NCBI RefSeq assembly: GCF_014196845.1
Contig: NZ_JACIEM010000003.1
Location: 434,001-498,000 of the forward strand
Direction: 5' to 3'
Length of the DNA stretch: 64,000 bases
Source: Aurantimonas endophytica
GTDB taxonomy: Bacteria > Pseudomonadota > Alphaproteobacteria > Rhizobiales > Rhizobiaceae
The notes beneath the pieces are model-generated. The model worked only from the letters and a program-made list of their open reading frames with translations. It was not told where the DNA came from and did not search any database. The first letter of the stretch is position 1. Every line of letters begins with the position of its first letter. Both the position numbers and the translations under genes were made by a program. Positions 53,639 to 61,447 of the stretch are shown here, piece after piece.

Positions 53639-54355
53639 TCAGTCCGGTTTCCCGCCCAGATCGGAAACAGTTCCAGATAGGCGGGAGGGTACCCAACTGG
53701 ACGAAGCCGGAATGAAAGCAAAATCGTCTTCCAGCAGCACGAAATGCGCATCGCAAGGCGTGTTGGTGCCGCCGCCCTGAATAGGCACGATGTCCTGCGG
53801 GCAGGCCGAGAAGGCGACAACGCAGTCCATTTCCGCTCGCAGGCTGACATAGTCACCCGCCCGGCAGGGCGTTGGTCCGGTCAACAGGCTGCGGCCGTCC
53901 GCTCCGACTGCGATGTTCATGAAGATGTTGAACGAGGCGAGGATCGACGCGGGCGCCTCCAGGCCAAGATCGCGCACCGCCTCGTGCATGTTGTCGAGGC
54001 AATTGCGATGGTAGCCTTCGACACCGAGCAGCCGATAGCGGTGGCAATCGCAAGCCGCCATGAACGTATCGTGGATCCCGGGCGACGTGTCCTCGACCAG
54101 CGTCAGGATCGGGCGTCGCCGCGTGGTGACGAAGCTGTCCCCGACCAGCGGATTGAGCCGCTGGTTCCAGACGCGGCTCGCCTCCATCGACATGTGTTCG
54201 GACAGGTCTGCCGCGTTCCAGGCCCAGCAATCGACCACCTGCGTGCCATGGGTGTTGATCAGGCGCACGGTCTGACCGGCGGCAAGCACCACCGCCTTGC
54301 CATGGCCGGCGGGGATCGTCACCCGCCGCGCCGCCGTCATCGTATCCGGGGCCAT
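53639..54355 (-). CDS. DUF1989 protein, MSMExSR type (fourth DUF1989 gene of operon)
   Basis: A 238-residue DUF1989 (urea carboxylase-associated) protein. Seen residues: MSMEASR (55-61), GIHD with nearby CDCH (93-105), GYHRNCLDN (114-122), and SACPQDIVP (183-191). The Cys/His/Glu set looks like a complete metal or catalytic site. It has a ~40-residue C-terminal tail absent from its paralogue at 55636. The start may be ATG 54355 or the adjacent GTG 54358; both overlap the previous stop. DUF1989 pairs (CgdA/CgdB) are reported as carboxyguanidine deiminase in guanidine metabolism. Here it ends the ten-gene operon. Confidence 0.88.
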   Translation of the reverse strand: MAPDTMTAARRVTIPAGHGKAVVLAAGQTVRLINTHGTQVVDCWAWNAADLSEHMSMEASRVWNQRLNPLVGDSFVTTRRRPILTLVEDTSPGIHDTFMAACDCHRYRLLGVEGYHRNCLDNMHEAVRDLGLEAPASILASFNIFMNIAVGADGRSLLTGPTPCRAGDYVSLRAEMDCVVAFSACPQDIVPIQGGGTNTPCDAHFVLLEDDFAFIPASSSWVPSRLSGTVSDLGGKPD

Positions 54356-54984
54356 CACAAGGCATTCCCGACCAGGGCCCGAAGCGGACCCCTGCCATCG
54401 GCGATGCCCAGGTCGTTTGGGCCGGCGATCACGACGAAGCGGCAGTCGATGAGGACCCGGCAGGTGATCGAGCGGCCGGGCTTCGCGATGGCCGCAGTCG
54501 GGACCAGCCTGCCGTCGCGCTCTACCACGACGTCGAGGAAGAGGTTCACCGGGTCGGGGATCTTGGGCATGTCGAGCCGCGCCGCGCCAAGGGTTTCCAT
54601 CAGGATCTCGCGGGTGCCCTGCCCGTCGGGCCGTCCCGCCTGCGCCAGCGAGGCCCGGGTGGAGGCCGGCATCAGGAGGTCGTGCGCGCCGGCGCTGTCA
54701 CGGCCGAGCACCATCAGCGGGCGCCGGCGGTTGGTCACCAGACGCATTCCCAGCCCGAGCCGGTAGGAATTGCTGAACACCCGCGTATGGTGTGGCGACA
54801 GGAACTCGGCCGGATCCGCACGGGTGAAGGCGTAGAGCTGCGCGGCGCGGTCGCCGTCCATGTCCTCGATCGTCAGGAGCTGGCCCTGCCAGGCCTCGAT
54901 CACGGCCGCCGTCCCATGGGCGATCTCGACCGTGGTTTCGGCCGGCAGTTCCGCCGGGATCGGCGTTTTCATCAGCAGCGGCAT
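54355..54984 (-). CDS. DUF1989 protein, LSPxxTR type with lost Cys motifs
   Basis: A 209-residue DUF1989 paralogue. The fold-level pattern is retained (GQLLTIEDMDGDRAAQLYAF, ADPAEFLSPHHTR, LVTNRRRPLMVLG, DPVNLFLDV). However, the sites that are conserved in the other three copies are replaced: GAHDLLMPAST lacks Cys, no GxHxNCxDN segment exists (RPDGQGTREIL instead), and CPQD is GPND. It probably serves as a structural or regulatory partner of the intact neighbour at 53639. Its stop is coupled to that gene's start (TGATG). Confidence 0.85.
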   Translation of the reverse strand: MPLLMKTPIPAELPAETTVEIAHGTAAVIEAWQGQLLTIEDMDGDRAAQLYAFTRADPAEFLSPHHTRVFSNSYRLGLGMRLVTNRRRPLMVLGRDSAGAHDLLMPASTRASLAQAGRPDGQGTREILMETLGAARLDMPKIPDPVNLFLDVVVERDGRLVPTAAIAKPGRSITCRVLIDCRFVVIAGPNDLGIADGRGPLRALVGNAL

Positions 54985-54988
54985 CGTC

Positions 54989-55639
54989 TCAGCCTTCCAA
55001 CGACGTCGGGGGATCGTCCGAGACGGCGATCCGCATGTCGGTCACCACCAATCCGTTGCCGGGAATGATGTCCTGTGGGCAGGGGGACAGCGCGCAGGCA
55101 ACGTCCATCAAGGCCCGCAGCACCAGATGATCGCCCGGTCGGCTGATCGGATCGGTCACCGCCATGCGGCCGTCCGCGGTGACCGGGCCGTTCTGGAAGA
55201 AGTTGAACGGCTCTGGCACGTGCAGGGCATCGATCCCGTAGGGCGTCAGCGCCTCTGCCATGTTGTCGAGGCAGTTGCGATGCCCCGGTACGCCGAAATC
55301 GACGGCGTAGCGGGTCGGGTCGCAGGCCGGGACGTTGGAATCGTGGATGCCGACACTGTCGGCCACCACCTCGAACATCTCCCGCCCTTCGGACGACATC
55401 AGATGGTCCCCCAGAGCGAAGAACAGCGACAGGTTGCGCCGCCGGGTCTCGACGGGAGACAGAACCTCCCCGGGATCGGCGCGGCTGATCGCCACGAAAT
55501 CGCCGGCCTGGCGTCCGTGCAGGTCGATGAGGGTGATGTACTGGCCGGCCCTGGCCTCGAAGCCGTGGCCGAAGCCGCCCGGCACGACGGCGTCGTGGGC
55601 GAGCGCGGGCAAGCGCAGCGTCGCGGGCCCGGCGTTCAT
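54989..55639 (-). CDS. DUF1989 protein, LSPxxTR type with intact Cys motifs
   Basis: A 216-residue DUF1989 protein. It groups with the 54355 gene by ADPGEVLSPVETR (residues 54-66), yet keeps GIHDSNVPACD (97-107), GHRNCLDN (119-126) and SPCPQDIIP (185-193). The ATG at 55639 overlaps the preceding stop as ATGA, and the frame upstream of it belongs to antisense-like sequence. It is therefore translated with the MSMExSR-type protein at 55636, as expected for a heteromeric pair. Confidence 0.86.
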   Translation of the reverse strand: MNAGPATLRLPALAHDAVVPGGFGHGFEARAGQYITLIDLHGRQAGDFVAISRADPGEVLSPVETRRRNLSLFFALGDHLMSSEGREMFEVVADSVGIHDSNVPACDPTRYAVDFGVPGHRNCLDNMAEALTPYGIDALHVPEPFNFFQNGPVTADGRMAVTDPISRPGDHLVLRALMDVACALSPCPQDIIPGNGLVVTDMRIAVSDDPPTSLEG

Positions 55640-56241
55640 TTGCCCACCGTGAAATGCGCTTCCGTCGGCGGATGCCCGACGCCGTTGATCGGCAGGATGT
55701 CCTGCGGGCAGGCCGAGAAGGCAATGACGAGGTCCATCTCGGCGCGCAGCGCGACGTAGCTGCCCGGTGTCGAGACCGGCGCCTCGAAGGAAATCGTCCG
55801 GTCCGGCTTCACCGGGATGTTCATGAAGAGATTGAGCGGGCTCGGCGTCTCCGGCGCCTCCAGGCCCAGTTCGTGCATCGCCGCATGCAGATTGTCGGTG
55901 CAGTTGTCGTGATAGCCCTCGACGCCGAGAAAGGCGTAGCGGTATCTGTCGCAGGCTGCCACGATCGTGTCGTGGATGCCGCCGGACGTGTCCTCTACGA
56001 AGGTCAGGATCGGGCGCCGCTGGTTGGTCAGCATCGTGTCCCCGACCACCGGGATGATCTTCAGTATGTGCGCCCGGCTGTGCTCCATCGACATGAACTC
56101 GCCGAGGTCGTCCGCATTGAACGCCCAGGTGTCGACCACCTGGTCGCCATGGGTGTTGATCACCTTGACGATCTGCCCCTTCTTGACGGCATGCGCCTTG
56201 CCCCTGCGGGCGGGGATGGTCAGCATCGTGTTGTCCGACAT
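55636..56241 (-). CDS. DUF1989 protein, MSMExSR type (first DUF1989 gene of operon)
   Basis: A 201-residue DUF1989 protein closely similar to the 53639 product but without its C-terminal tail: FMSMEHSR (49-56), GIHDTIVAACD (88-98), GYHDNCTDN (109-117), SACPQDILP (176-184). The ATG at 56241 has AAGGAGCAACGACC upstream, and an earlier ATG at 56268 has no ribosome site. The complete Cys/His/Glu set suggests an active deiminase- or hydrolase-like enzyme. It follows the ureohydrolase gene by 23 bases. Confidence 0.88.
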   Translation of the reverse strand: MSDNTMLTIPARRGKAHAVKKGQIVKVINTHGDQVVDTWAFNADDLGEFMSMEHSRAHILKIIPVVGDTMLTNQRRPILTFVEDTSGGIHDTIVAACDRYRYAFLGVEGYHDNCTDNLHAAMHELGLEAPETPSPLNLFMNIPVKPDRTISFEAPVSTPGSYVALRAEMDLVIAFSACPQDILPINGVGHPPTEAHFTVGK

Positions 56242-56264
56242 GGTCGTTGCTCCTTGCTGAATGG

Positions 56265-57218
56265 TCATGATCGGGCTGGATGGGCTTCGCGCCAGCGGGG
56301 CTGGGCGCAGATCTCGCCCAGGAAGCCGATGACGATCGTCGCCGCCAGATAGGCTGTCGCCCCGGTGCCGACGTCGAGCGGCGGATTGACCTCGACAAGG
56401 TCGAAACCGGCGATCTCGTTACGCTCGGCGACCGCCTGCAGCGTATCGCGCAGCTCCGGATAGGTCATCCCGTCCGGCTCGCCCGACACGCAGCCCGGCA
56501 CCAGCGACATGTCGAGCGCATCGATGTCGATCGAGACATAGACCGGCTCGCCCGCCGGCAGGAGGGCCGCGATCCCGGCCGCGCCGAGGCGGCGAAACTC
56601 GGGCATCGGCACGACGCGGTTGCCGGCGGCCTCGATCGCCTCGTGCTGGCTGCGCTCGCTGCGCAGGCTCCGGATGCCGACCTGGGTGAGGCTCAGCGCC
56701 GTGTCGAGGCCGGCCATGTGCCGGAAGGCGTGGCCGTTGGTGAAGCGCAGCCCGTCCGCCTCGTCGGCATAGTCCATATGCGCGTCGAAATGCAGGATGT
56801 GCAGCGGCTGGTCGAAGGCGCGGAAGATCGGATAGGTGATGGAATGGTCGCCGCCGAGCCCGACGGGCAGCGCGCCGCGATCGAGGATGGCGCGCACCGT
56901 GCGCGTGATGTTCTCGAAGCTCTTCTCGACATTGGTCGGCGCGATGTCGACGTCGCCGATATCGGCGATCATCCCGCCGGCCATCTCGGTGGCGAGGAGG
57001 TCGCGCCGCGTCGCCGGGTCGTAGAGGCCGCCGGTGAAGCGCAGCGAATGCTCGCGCAGCGCCCTCGGCCCCATGCGGCTGCCCGGCAGGAAGGGCGATC
57101 CCTCGTCGAACGGGACGCCATAGACGGCGATGGCCGCATCGAGCCTGGCGAGATCCTCGCAGATCGGGGCGCGCAGGAAGGAAGGGATGCCGACATAGGG
57201 GCGGTCGATGCGGGTCAT
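56265..57218 (-). CDS. Ureohydrolase-superfamily enzyme 1 (agmatinase/guanidino hydrolase-like)
   Basis: A 317-residue binuclear-metal hydrolase of the arginase/agmatinase fold. Metal ligands are in GGDHS (122-126), DAHMDYAD (145-152) and SIDIDALD (229-236); the Pro that usually follows the last Asp is Met. Family members cleave guanidino groups to urea plus amine, and some nickel-dependent members hydrolyse free guanidine. ATG 57218 was chosen over a TTG five codons upstream. It lies between the ABC ATPase and the DUF1989 genes of the operon. It shares only moderate similarity with the second ureohydrolase at 60355, so distinct substrates or a hetero-oligomer are possible. Confidence 0.9.
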   Translation of the reverse strand: MTRIDRPYVGIPSFLRAPICEDLARLDAAIAVYGVPFDEGSPFLPGSRMGPRALREHSLRFTGGLYDPATRRDLLATEMAGGMIADIGDVDIAPTNVEKSFENITRTVRAILDRGALPVGLGGDHSITYPIFRAFDQPLHILHFDAHMDYADEADGLRFTNGHAFRHMAGLDTALSLTQVGIRSLRSERSQHEAIEAAGNRVVPMPEFRRLGAAGIAALLPAGEPVYVSIDIDALDMSLVPGCVSGEPDGMTYPELRDTLQAVAERNEIAGFDLVEVNPPLDVGTGATAYLAATIVIGFLGEICAQPRWREAHPARS

Positions 57219-57253
57219 GGCAATCTCTGGCAAGGGTCGGGTGCGGCGGCCGT

Positions 57254-58039
57254 TCAGCCGGCCGGCGGGGAGCGCTGGATGAGGCTGAGGAAGCTGGCGA
57301 GGCGCGGGTCCGACGGGCTGTCCAGCACCTTTCGCGCCGGGCCGTCCTCGACGATGCGGCCGGCATCCATGAAGACGATGCGGTCGGCCACCTGCCGGGC
57401 GAATCCGATCTCGTGGGTCACGACGATCATCGTCATGCCGGTGGCGGCGAGATCGCGCAGCAGCGCCAGCACCTCGCCGATCAGTTCCGGGTCGAGCGCG
57501 GAGGTCGGCTCGTCGAACAGCATCAGCGCAGGATCCATTGCCAGCGCACGGGCGATGGCGACGCGCTGCTTCTGCCCGCCGGACAGGGCATAGGGGTAGC
57601 GCTCGGCCAAGTCCGCCAGGCCAAGCCCGGCAAGCTGGGCGGCGGCGCGGGCTTCCGCCGCCTCGCGGGTCCGCCGCAGCACCACCATCTGCGGTCGCAC
57701 GATGTTCTCGCGCACGCTCATATGCGGCCAGAGATTGAGCTGCTGGAACACCATGCCGATGCGCGGGCGCATCGCGTCGATGGCCCGCCGGCTCTGGTGC
57801 CGGACCGTATCGCCGGTCAACGCTCGGCCGAACGGCTTGCCGTCCACCTCGATGAAGCCTTGGTCCGGCTGCTCCAACCAGGTCAGACAGCGTAGCAATG
57901 TGCTCTTGCCGCAGCCGCTGGGGCCGATGACGGCGACCACCTCGCCTTTAGAGACGTCAAGATAGATGTCGTCGAGGACGCGGTCGCGTCGGAACGACTT
58001 GGCAAGACCGCTCACCGAGAGGGCGAGATCCTGCTTCAT
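57254..58039 (-). CDS. Polar amino-acid-type ABC transporter ATPase
   Basis: A 261-residue ATPase: Walker A GPSGCGKST, signature LSGGQKQRVAIARA, Walker B LMLFDEPTSALDP, H-loop VVTHEIGFA. The Q-loop MVFQQLNLWPHMSV is typical of the HisP/GlnQ group. Its ATG overlaps the permease stop as ATGA, and the next gene, ureohydrolase 1, begins 35 bases on. It powers the import step of the operon. Confidence 0.93.
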   Translation of the reverse strand: MKQDLALSVSGLAKSFRRDRVLDDIYLDVSKGEVVAVIGPSGCGKSTLLRCLTWLEQPDQGFIEVDGKPFGRALTGDTVRHQSRRAIDAMRPRIGMVFQQLNLWPHMSVRENIVRPQMVVLRRTREAAEARAAAQLAGLGLADLAERYPYALSGGQKQRVAIARALAMDPALMLFDEPTSALDPELIGEVLALLRDLAATGMTMIVVTHEIGFARQVADRIVFMDAGRIVEDGPARKVLDSPSDPRLASFLSLIQRSPPAG

Positions 58040-58758
58040 GCCGCGCTCCGCTTGTCGAAGGAGAGGAAGCTTGCCGCCAGCGCGCTGCGTCCGACGTTCT
58101 CGCGCTCGGCCTGTCCGACGCGTGCTTCGAACAGGGCGGCAGCGCGGGCAAAGACGATGGAGATGGCCCAGTAGATCACCGTCACTGCCGCGAAGGCCTC
58201 GAAGGGCGCGAAGGTGTTCCCCTGCACGACGAGGCTCTGATAGGTCAGCTCGGCCACGGTGATCGAGCTCAGCACCGCCGATTCCTTGATCATCGTCAGC
58301 GTCATGTTGGTCGACGGCGGCACCAGGCCGCGCAGGATCTGCGGGAAGATCACGTGGCGCATCGCCTGGAGCGGCGACATGCCGATGACGCGGGCGGATT
58401 CGAACTGGCCGCGCGGCAGCGCCAGGATCGCGGCGCGGACGATCTCGGCGTAGTAGGCGCTTGCGAAGACCGCGAGGGCGAGCGTGCCGGTCACGACGGC
58501 CGGCATCCGCACGCCGGCGAAGGGCAGGCCGTAATAGACCAGGAACAGTATGATGATGAACGGGATCGCCCTGATCACCGCGACATAGGCGGCGACGAGG
58601 AAGCGCACGACGGGGTTCGGCACGAGCGCCAGCAGGGCGAGGACGATGCCAGCCGCATAGCCGAGCACGAAGGCGGCGGCGGTGATGCGGATGGTCAGCC
58701 AGGCCCCTTCGAGGAACAACGGCCAGTATTGCGCCAGGATGCCGAGGTCGAAGGTCAT
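58036..58758 (-). CDS. Polar amino-acid-type ABC transporter permease (second)
   Basis: A 240-residue inner-membrane permease of the HisM/HisQ family with about five to six hydrophobic segments and the EAA-type loop ESARVIGMSPLQAMRHVIFPQ. The C-terminal ~25 residues are polar and extend beyond the last helix. It is preceded four bases away by another permease gene, so the channel is probably a heterodimer. Confidence 0.92.
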   Translation of the reverse strand: MTFDLGILAQYWPLFLEGAWLTIRITAAAFVLGYAAGIVLALLALVPNPVVRFLVAAYVAVIRAIPFIIILFLVYYGLPFAGVRMPAVVTGTLALAVFASAYYAEIVRAAILALPRGQFESARVIGMSPLQAMRHVIFPQILRGLVPPSTNMTLTMIKESAVLSSITVAELTYQSLVVQGNTFAPFEAFAAVTVIYWAISIVFARAAALFEARVGQAERENVGRSALAASFLSFDKRSAA

Positions 58759-58762
58759 GGAG

Positions 58763-59422
58763 TCAGGCCCTCGCCATGCGCGTGCGGCGCTCGATGATCG
58801 TTCCGACGGCCATCACCGCGAGGTTGATGACGAGAAAGCAGAGCGCGGCGCCGACCAACGTCTCGAAGGGACGGTAGGTGGAGCTGGCGATCTGCTGCGC
58901 CGTGCGCAGCACTTCGACGACGGTGATGACCGACAGCAGCGCCGTTCCCTTCACGACGATGGTGATCTCGCTGACCAGCACCGGCGCGATGCGGCGGAAG
59001 AGCTGGGGCAGCACGATCCGCTGCCAGATCGCCCGTCGGGACAGGGCCAGCGCGCTCGCGGCCTCGATCTGGCCCGGATCGATGGTCTGGAGCCCGCCGC
59101 GCATGATCTCGGTGACGAAGATCGCGCTGTTGATGGAGATCGCGGCGATCCCCGCGGCCTCGGGCCGAAGATCGAGGCCGAAAGCGGGGGCGACATAATA
59201 GAAGGCGAAGATCTGGATCAGCAGGGGGGTGCCACGGATGAAGGAGATCAGGACGTTCAGCACCAGGTTGACCGGGCCGATCTTCATGACCCGGATGATG
59301 GTCAGCGCGGTCCCGCCAATGATCGACAGGGCCACGATGATCGCGGCGAGCCGCAGATTGACAAGCGCCGCCTCGGCGAGCGCCGGCATGACGGAGAAAA
59401 GGGTCGGGAACTGAAACGTCAT
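58763..59422 (-). CDS. Polar amino-acid-type ABC transporter permease (first)
   Basis: A 219-residue inner-membrane permease with the GTPLLIQIFAFYYV segment characteristic of this family and the EAA loop EAASALALSRRAIWQRIVLPQ. Its partner follows after a 4-base gap. It lies 27 bases downstream of the binding-protein gene. Substrate specificity resides mainly in the binding protein. Confidence 0.92.
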   Translation of the reverse strand: MTFQFPTLFSVMPALAEAALVNLRLAAIIVALSIIGGTALTIIRVMKIGPVNLVLNVLISFIRGTPLLIQIFAFYYVAPAFGLDLRPEAAGIAAISINSAIFVTEIMRGGLQTIDPGQIEAASALALSRRAIWQRIVLPQLFRRIAPVLVSEITIVVKGTALLSVITVVEVLRTAQQIASSTYRPFETLVGAALCFLVINLAVMAVGTIIERRTRMARA

Positions 59423-59449
59423 GGCACCCTTGCTCCGTCCTGGGCCAGA

Positions 59450-60307
59450 TCAGAGCGCGTCCGGCGGCAGGTAGCCGGTATCCGGGATGTCCATGCGGAA
59501 GCCGAACCACTTGTCCTGGAGCTCGCCGAGGCGGCCGTCGTCGCGCATCTCGCGGATCACGCCGCTGATGAAGTCGCGGAGGTCGGTGTCCTCGGGCCGG
59601 GTGACCCAGGCGAGATAGGTATAGGCCGAACCCGCCTGGACCGGACCGACGAGCTCGAATGTCTCCGGCCGCTGCTTGACGAGGACGGCGAGGTTCGGCA
59701 GCGACTGGATGACCGCGTCGATCTCGCCATTGGCGAGCGCAACGTAGGACTCGGTGAAGGCGGTATAGAGCTTCAGCTCGGAAAAGCCCTCGCCGCCGGC
59801 TTCCTTCAGCTTGGCGTCGAAATCGCGCGCCACCGGTTCGGTGGACGACGCGAGCTGCGTGCCGACCACTTTGCCCTCGAGATCCTCGGCGCTGGCGAGA
59901 TCGTCGCCGACGCGCTTCATCGCGTAGGGTTCGCCGTTGGCGATGGGCAGCGTGTAGGCGTAGCGGGCCGCCCGCTCCTCGTTGATGCCGACGGTGGTGG
60001 CGACGAAGTCGAACTTGCCGGCAAGGACGCCCGGCAGGATGCCCTGCCACGGCACGTCGAGCTGCTCGACCTCGACGTCCAGCGCCTTGACGACTTCGGC
60101 AAGGATGTCGCTGCCGTAACCGACGATCTTGCCGTCCTCGACGAACTCGAAGGGCGGGAAGGCGGCTTCCGTGCCCACCGTTACCTTGCCGGTGCGCTTG
60201 ATCTTCTCGAGCGTCGTCTCAGCCGAAGCGAGGTTGGGCGACAGGGCGCTGGCGAGAACCGCCGCGCCGGCAATGACGGCGAAGAATTTGCGGCTGATGA
60301 AGGACAT
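59450..60307 (-). CDS. Polar amino-acid-type ABC transporter substrate-binding protein
   Basis: A 285-residue periplasmic binding protein with a signal peptide (AVIAGAAVLASALSPNLASA). The mature part has TGKVTVGTEAAFPPFEFV and GYGSDILAEVVKALD, the type II polar-amino-acid pattern, with a central FDFVATTVGINEER. It is ~20-30 residues longer than GlnH, mostly at the C-terminus. AGGAGCCTTGC precedes the ATG. Its position between two ureohydrolases suggests a guanidino or basic ligand; residues contacting the ligand cannot be assigned from sequence alone. Confidence 0.9.
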   Translation of the reverse strand: MSFISRKFFAVIAGAAVLASALSPNLASAETTLEKIKRTGKVTVGTEAAFPPFEFVEDGKIVGYGSDILAEVVKALDVEVEQLDVPWQGILPGVLAGKFDFVATTVGINEERAARYAYTLPIANGEPYAMKRVGDDLASAEDLEGKVVGTQLASSTEPVARDFDAKLKEAGGEGFSELKLYTAFTESYVALANGEIDAVIQSLPNLAVLVKQRPETFELVGPVQAGSAYTYLAWVTRPEDTDLRDFISGVIREMRDDGRLGELQDKWFGFRMDIPDTGYLPPDAL

Positions 60308-60354
60308 GCAAGGCTCCTGTCTCGGTTGAGGGGGCTGGCGGAACCGCGTTTCGT

Positions 60355-61320
60355 CTACGCGGCGGGGGCTTCGAAATAGCCGGCGCGGACGGCGGCACCG
60401 ACAAGGTTCACGACGAGGCGGCCGGCAGTAATGCTGGTGATGTCGTTGACGTCGGCGGACGGCGTGATCTCGACGATATCCATGCCGAGGACGCGGCCCT
60501 TGCGGACCAGGCCGTGGATCAGCTTGCGAACCTGGTGGAAGGTGAGGCCGCCCGGCGCGGGGCCCTCGACGCCGGGCATGACCGAGGGGTCGAGGCCGTC
60601 CGCATCGATGGTGATGTAGTAGCGGCCGCCGTCGGGGATGCGGTCGATGATCGCGTCGATCCCCAGATCGTGGACCTCGAAAGCCGGGATGATATGCGCG
60701 CCGTAGGCGGCAGCGGCCTCGACCTCCTCCGGCCGGGCACTGCCCTGAGCACGGATGCCGATCTGGAAGATCTCGCCGACATGGGCAAGCTCGGATGCCC
60801 GGCGCATCGGGCTCGACAGCCCGTCGCGCACGCCGTTGACGTGGTCGCGCCAGTCTATGTGCGCGTCGACCTGGATCACCGTGACCGGCCCTTCGCCATC
60901 GAGGGCACGCAGGATCGGGATCGGGATGCCATGGTCGCCGCCGATGGTGATCGGCATGGCGCCAGCAGCGAGGATCTTGCGGATCGCCGCCTCGGCCCTG
61001 GCGAAATGGCTGTGGTGATCGGCGATATCGAAGGGCACGTTGCCGACATCGACGGCCTTGACGGGCCGGTTGTCGTAGATCGGCCCGCCTACGTCGTAAT
61101 CGTAACGCTCGAGCCCGCGGGTCACGCGATCGGTGACGCGTCGAACGGCGTCCGGCGCCTTGATCTGATCGTTGGATACGGCGTGCGGCTCATAGGCGTT
61201 GCCGTAGGGCATGCCGATGAAGACGATATCAGCATCGAGACCGTCAAGATCGTCGGAGAACGGCGCGAACAGGAGCGTCTCATGCGTCTTCGACGGCGGG
61301 ACGGTAAGAGGGAGCGTCAT
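60355..61320 (-). CDS. Ureohydrolase-superfamily enzyme 2 (agmatinase/guanidinobutyrase-like)
   Basis: A 321-residue binuclear-metal hydrolase: GGDHG (127-131), DAHIDWRD (152-159) and TIDADGLDP (237-245), all ligands present. It is the first gene of the ten-gene operon. The sequence around SSPMRRASEL and FQIGIRAQGS resembles guanidinobutyrase/agmatinase-like proteins more than arginase. GGAAGGCAGGCC precedes ATG 61320. It is divergent from a LysR gene across a 127-base region holding an 18-base dyad. The likely reaction is removal of urea from a guanidino compound, but the substrate is open. Confidence 0.9.
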   Translation of the reverse strand: MTLPLTVPPSKTHETLLFAPFSDDLDGLDADIVFIGMPYGNAYEPHAVSNDQIKAPDAVRRVTDRVTRGLERYDYDVGGPIYDNRPVKAVDVGNVPFDIADHHSHFARAEAAIRKILAAGAMPITIGGDHGIPIPILRALDGEGPVTVIQVDAHIDWRDHVNGVRDGLSSPMRRASELAHVGEIFQIGIRAQGSARPEEVEAAAAYGAHIIPAFEVHDLGIDAIIDRIPDGGRYYITIDADGLDPSVMPGVEGPAPGGLTFHQVRKLIHGLVRKGRVLGMDIVEITPSADVNDITSITAGRLVVNLVGAAVRAGYFEAPAA

Positions 61321-61340
61321 GGCCTGCCTTCCGATGGGGC

Positions 61341-61369
61341 CCACCTTTGAACCGAGGTGGCTTTTTTTT
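61341..61369 (+). terminator. Terminator-like hairpin with T8 in the LysR/operon divergent region
   Basis: A short stem (CCACCT/AGGTGG, 8-base loop) is followed by C and eight T residues on the plus strand. It is terminator-shaped but stands before the LysR gene with no plus-strand gene upstream. It could end antisense transcripts entering the operon leader, or form part of a leader structure. The stem is only six pairs. Confidence 0.35.
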
Positions 61370-61401
61370 GATCACTTCGCGATCGTGTTCTTTCGGAAGG
61401 C

Positions 61402-61419
61402 ACTTCGCAATTGCAAAGT
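61402..61419. promoter_or_regulatory. 18-bp dyad, candidate LysR binding site
   Basis: The sequence ACTTCGCAATTGCAAAGT is an inverted repeat with a single mismatched pair, centred between the divergent ureohydrolase operon and its LysR gene. Another copy of its left part (CACTTCGC) lies at 61373-61380, giving two half-site-like elements as often seen for LysR recognition and activation sites. It ends 28 bases before the lysR ATG. Confidence 0.65.
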
Positions 61420-61447
61420 CGGAAACCATGCTTGTAAGCTCCGCAAC

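Noticed and set aside
61321-61447. Guanidine riboswitch ahead of the ureohydrolase operon
   Set aside because: No ykkC-type conserved blocks or paired ACGR-loop hairpins were found in the 127-base leader; the dyad fits a LysR site better.
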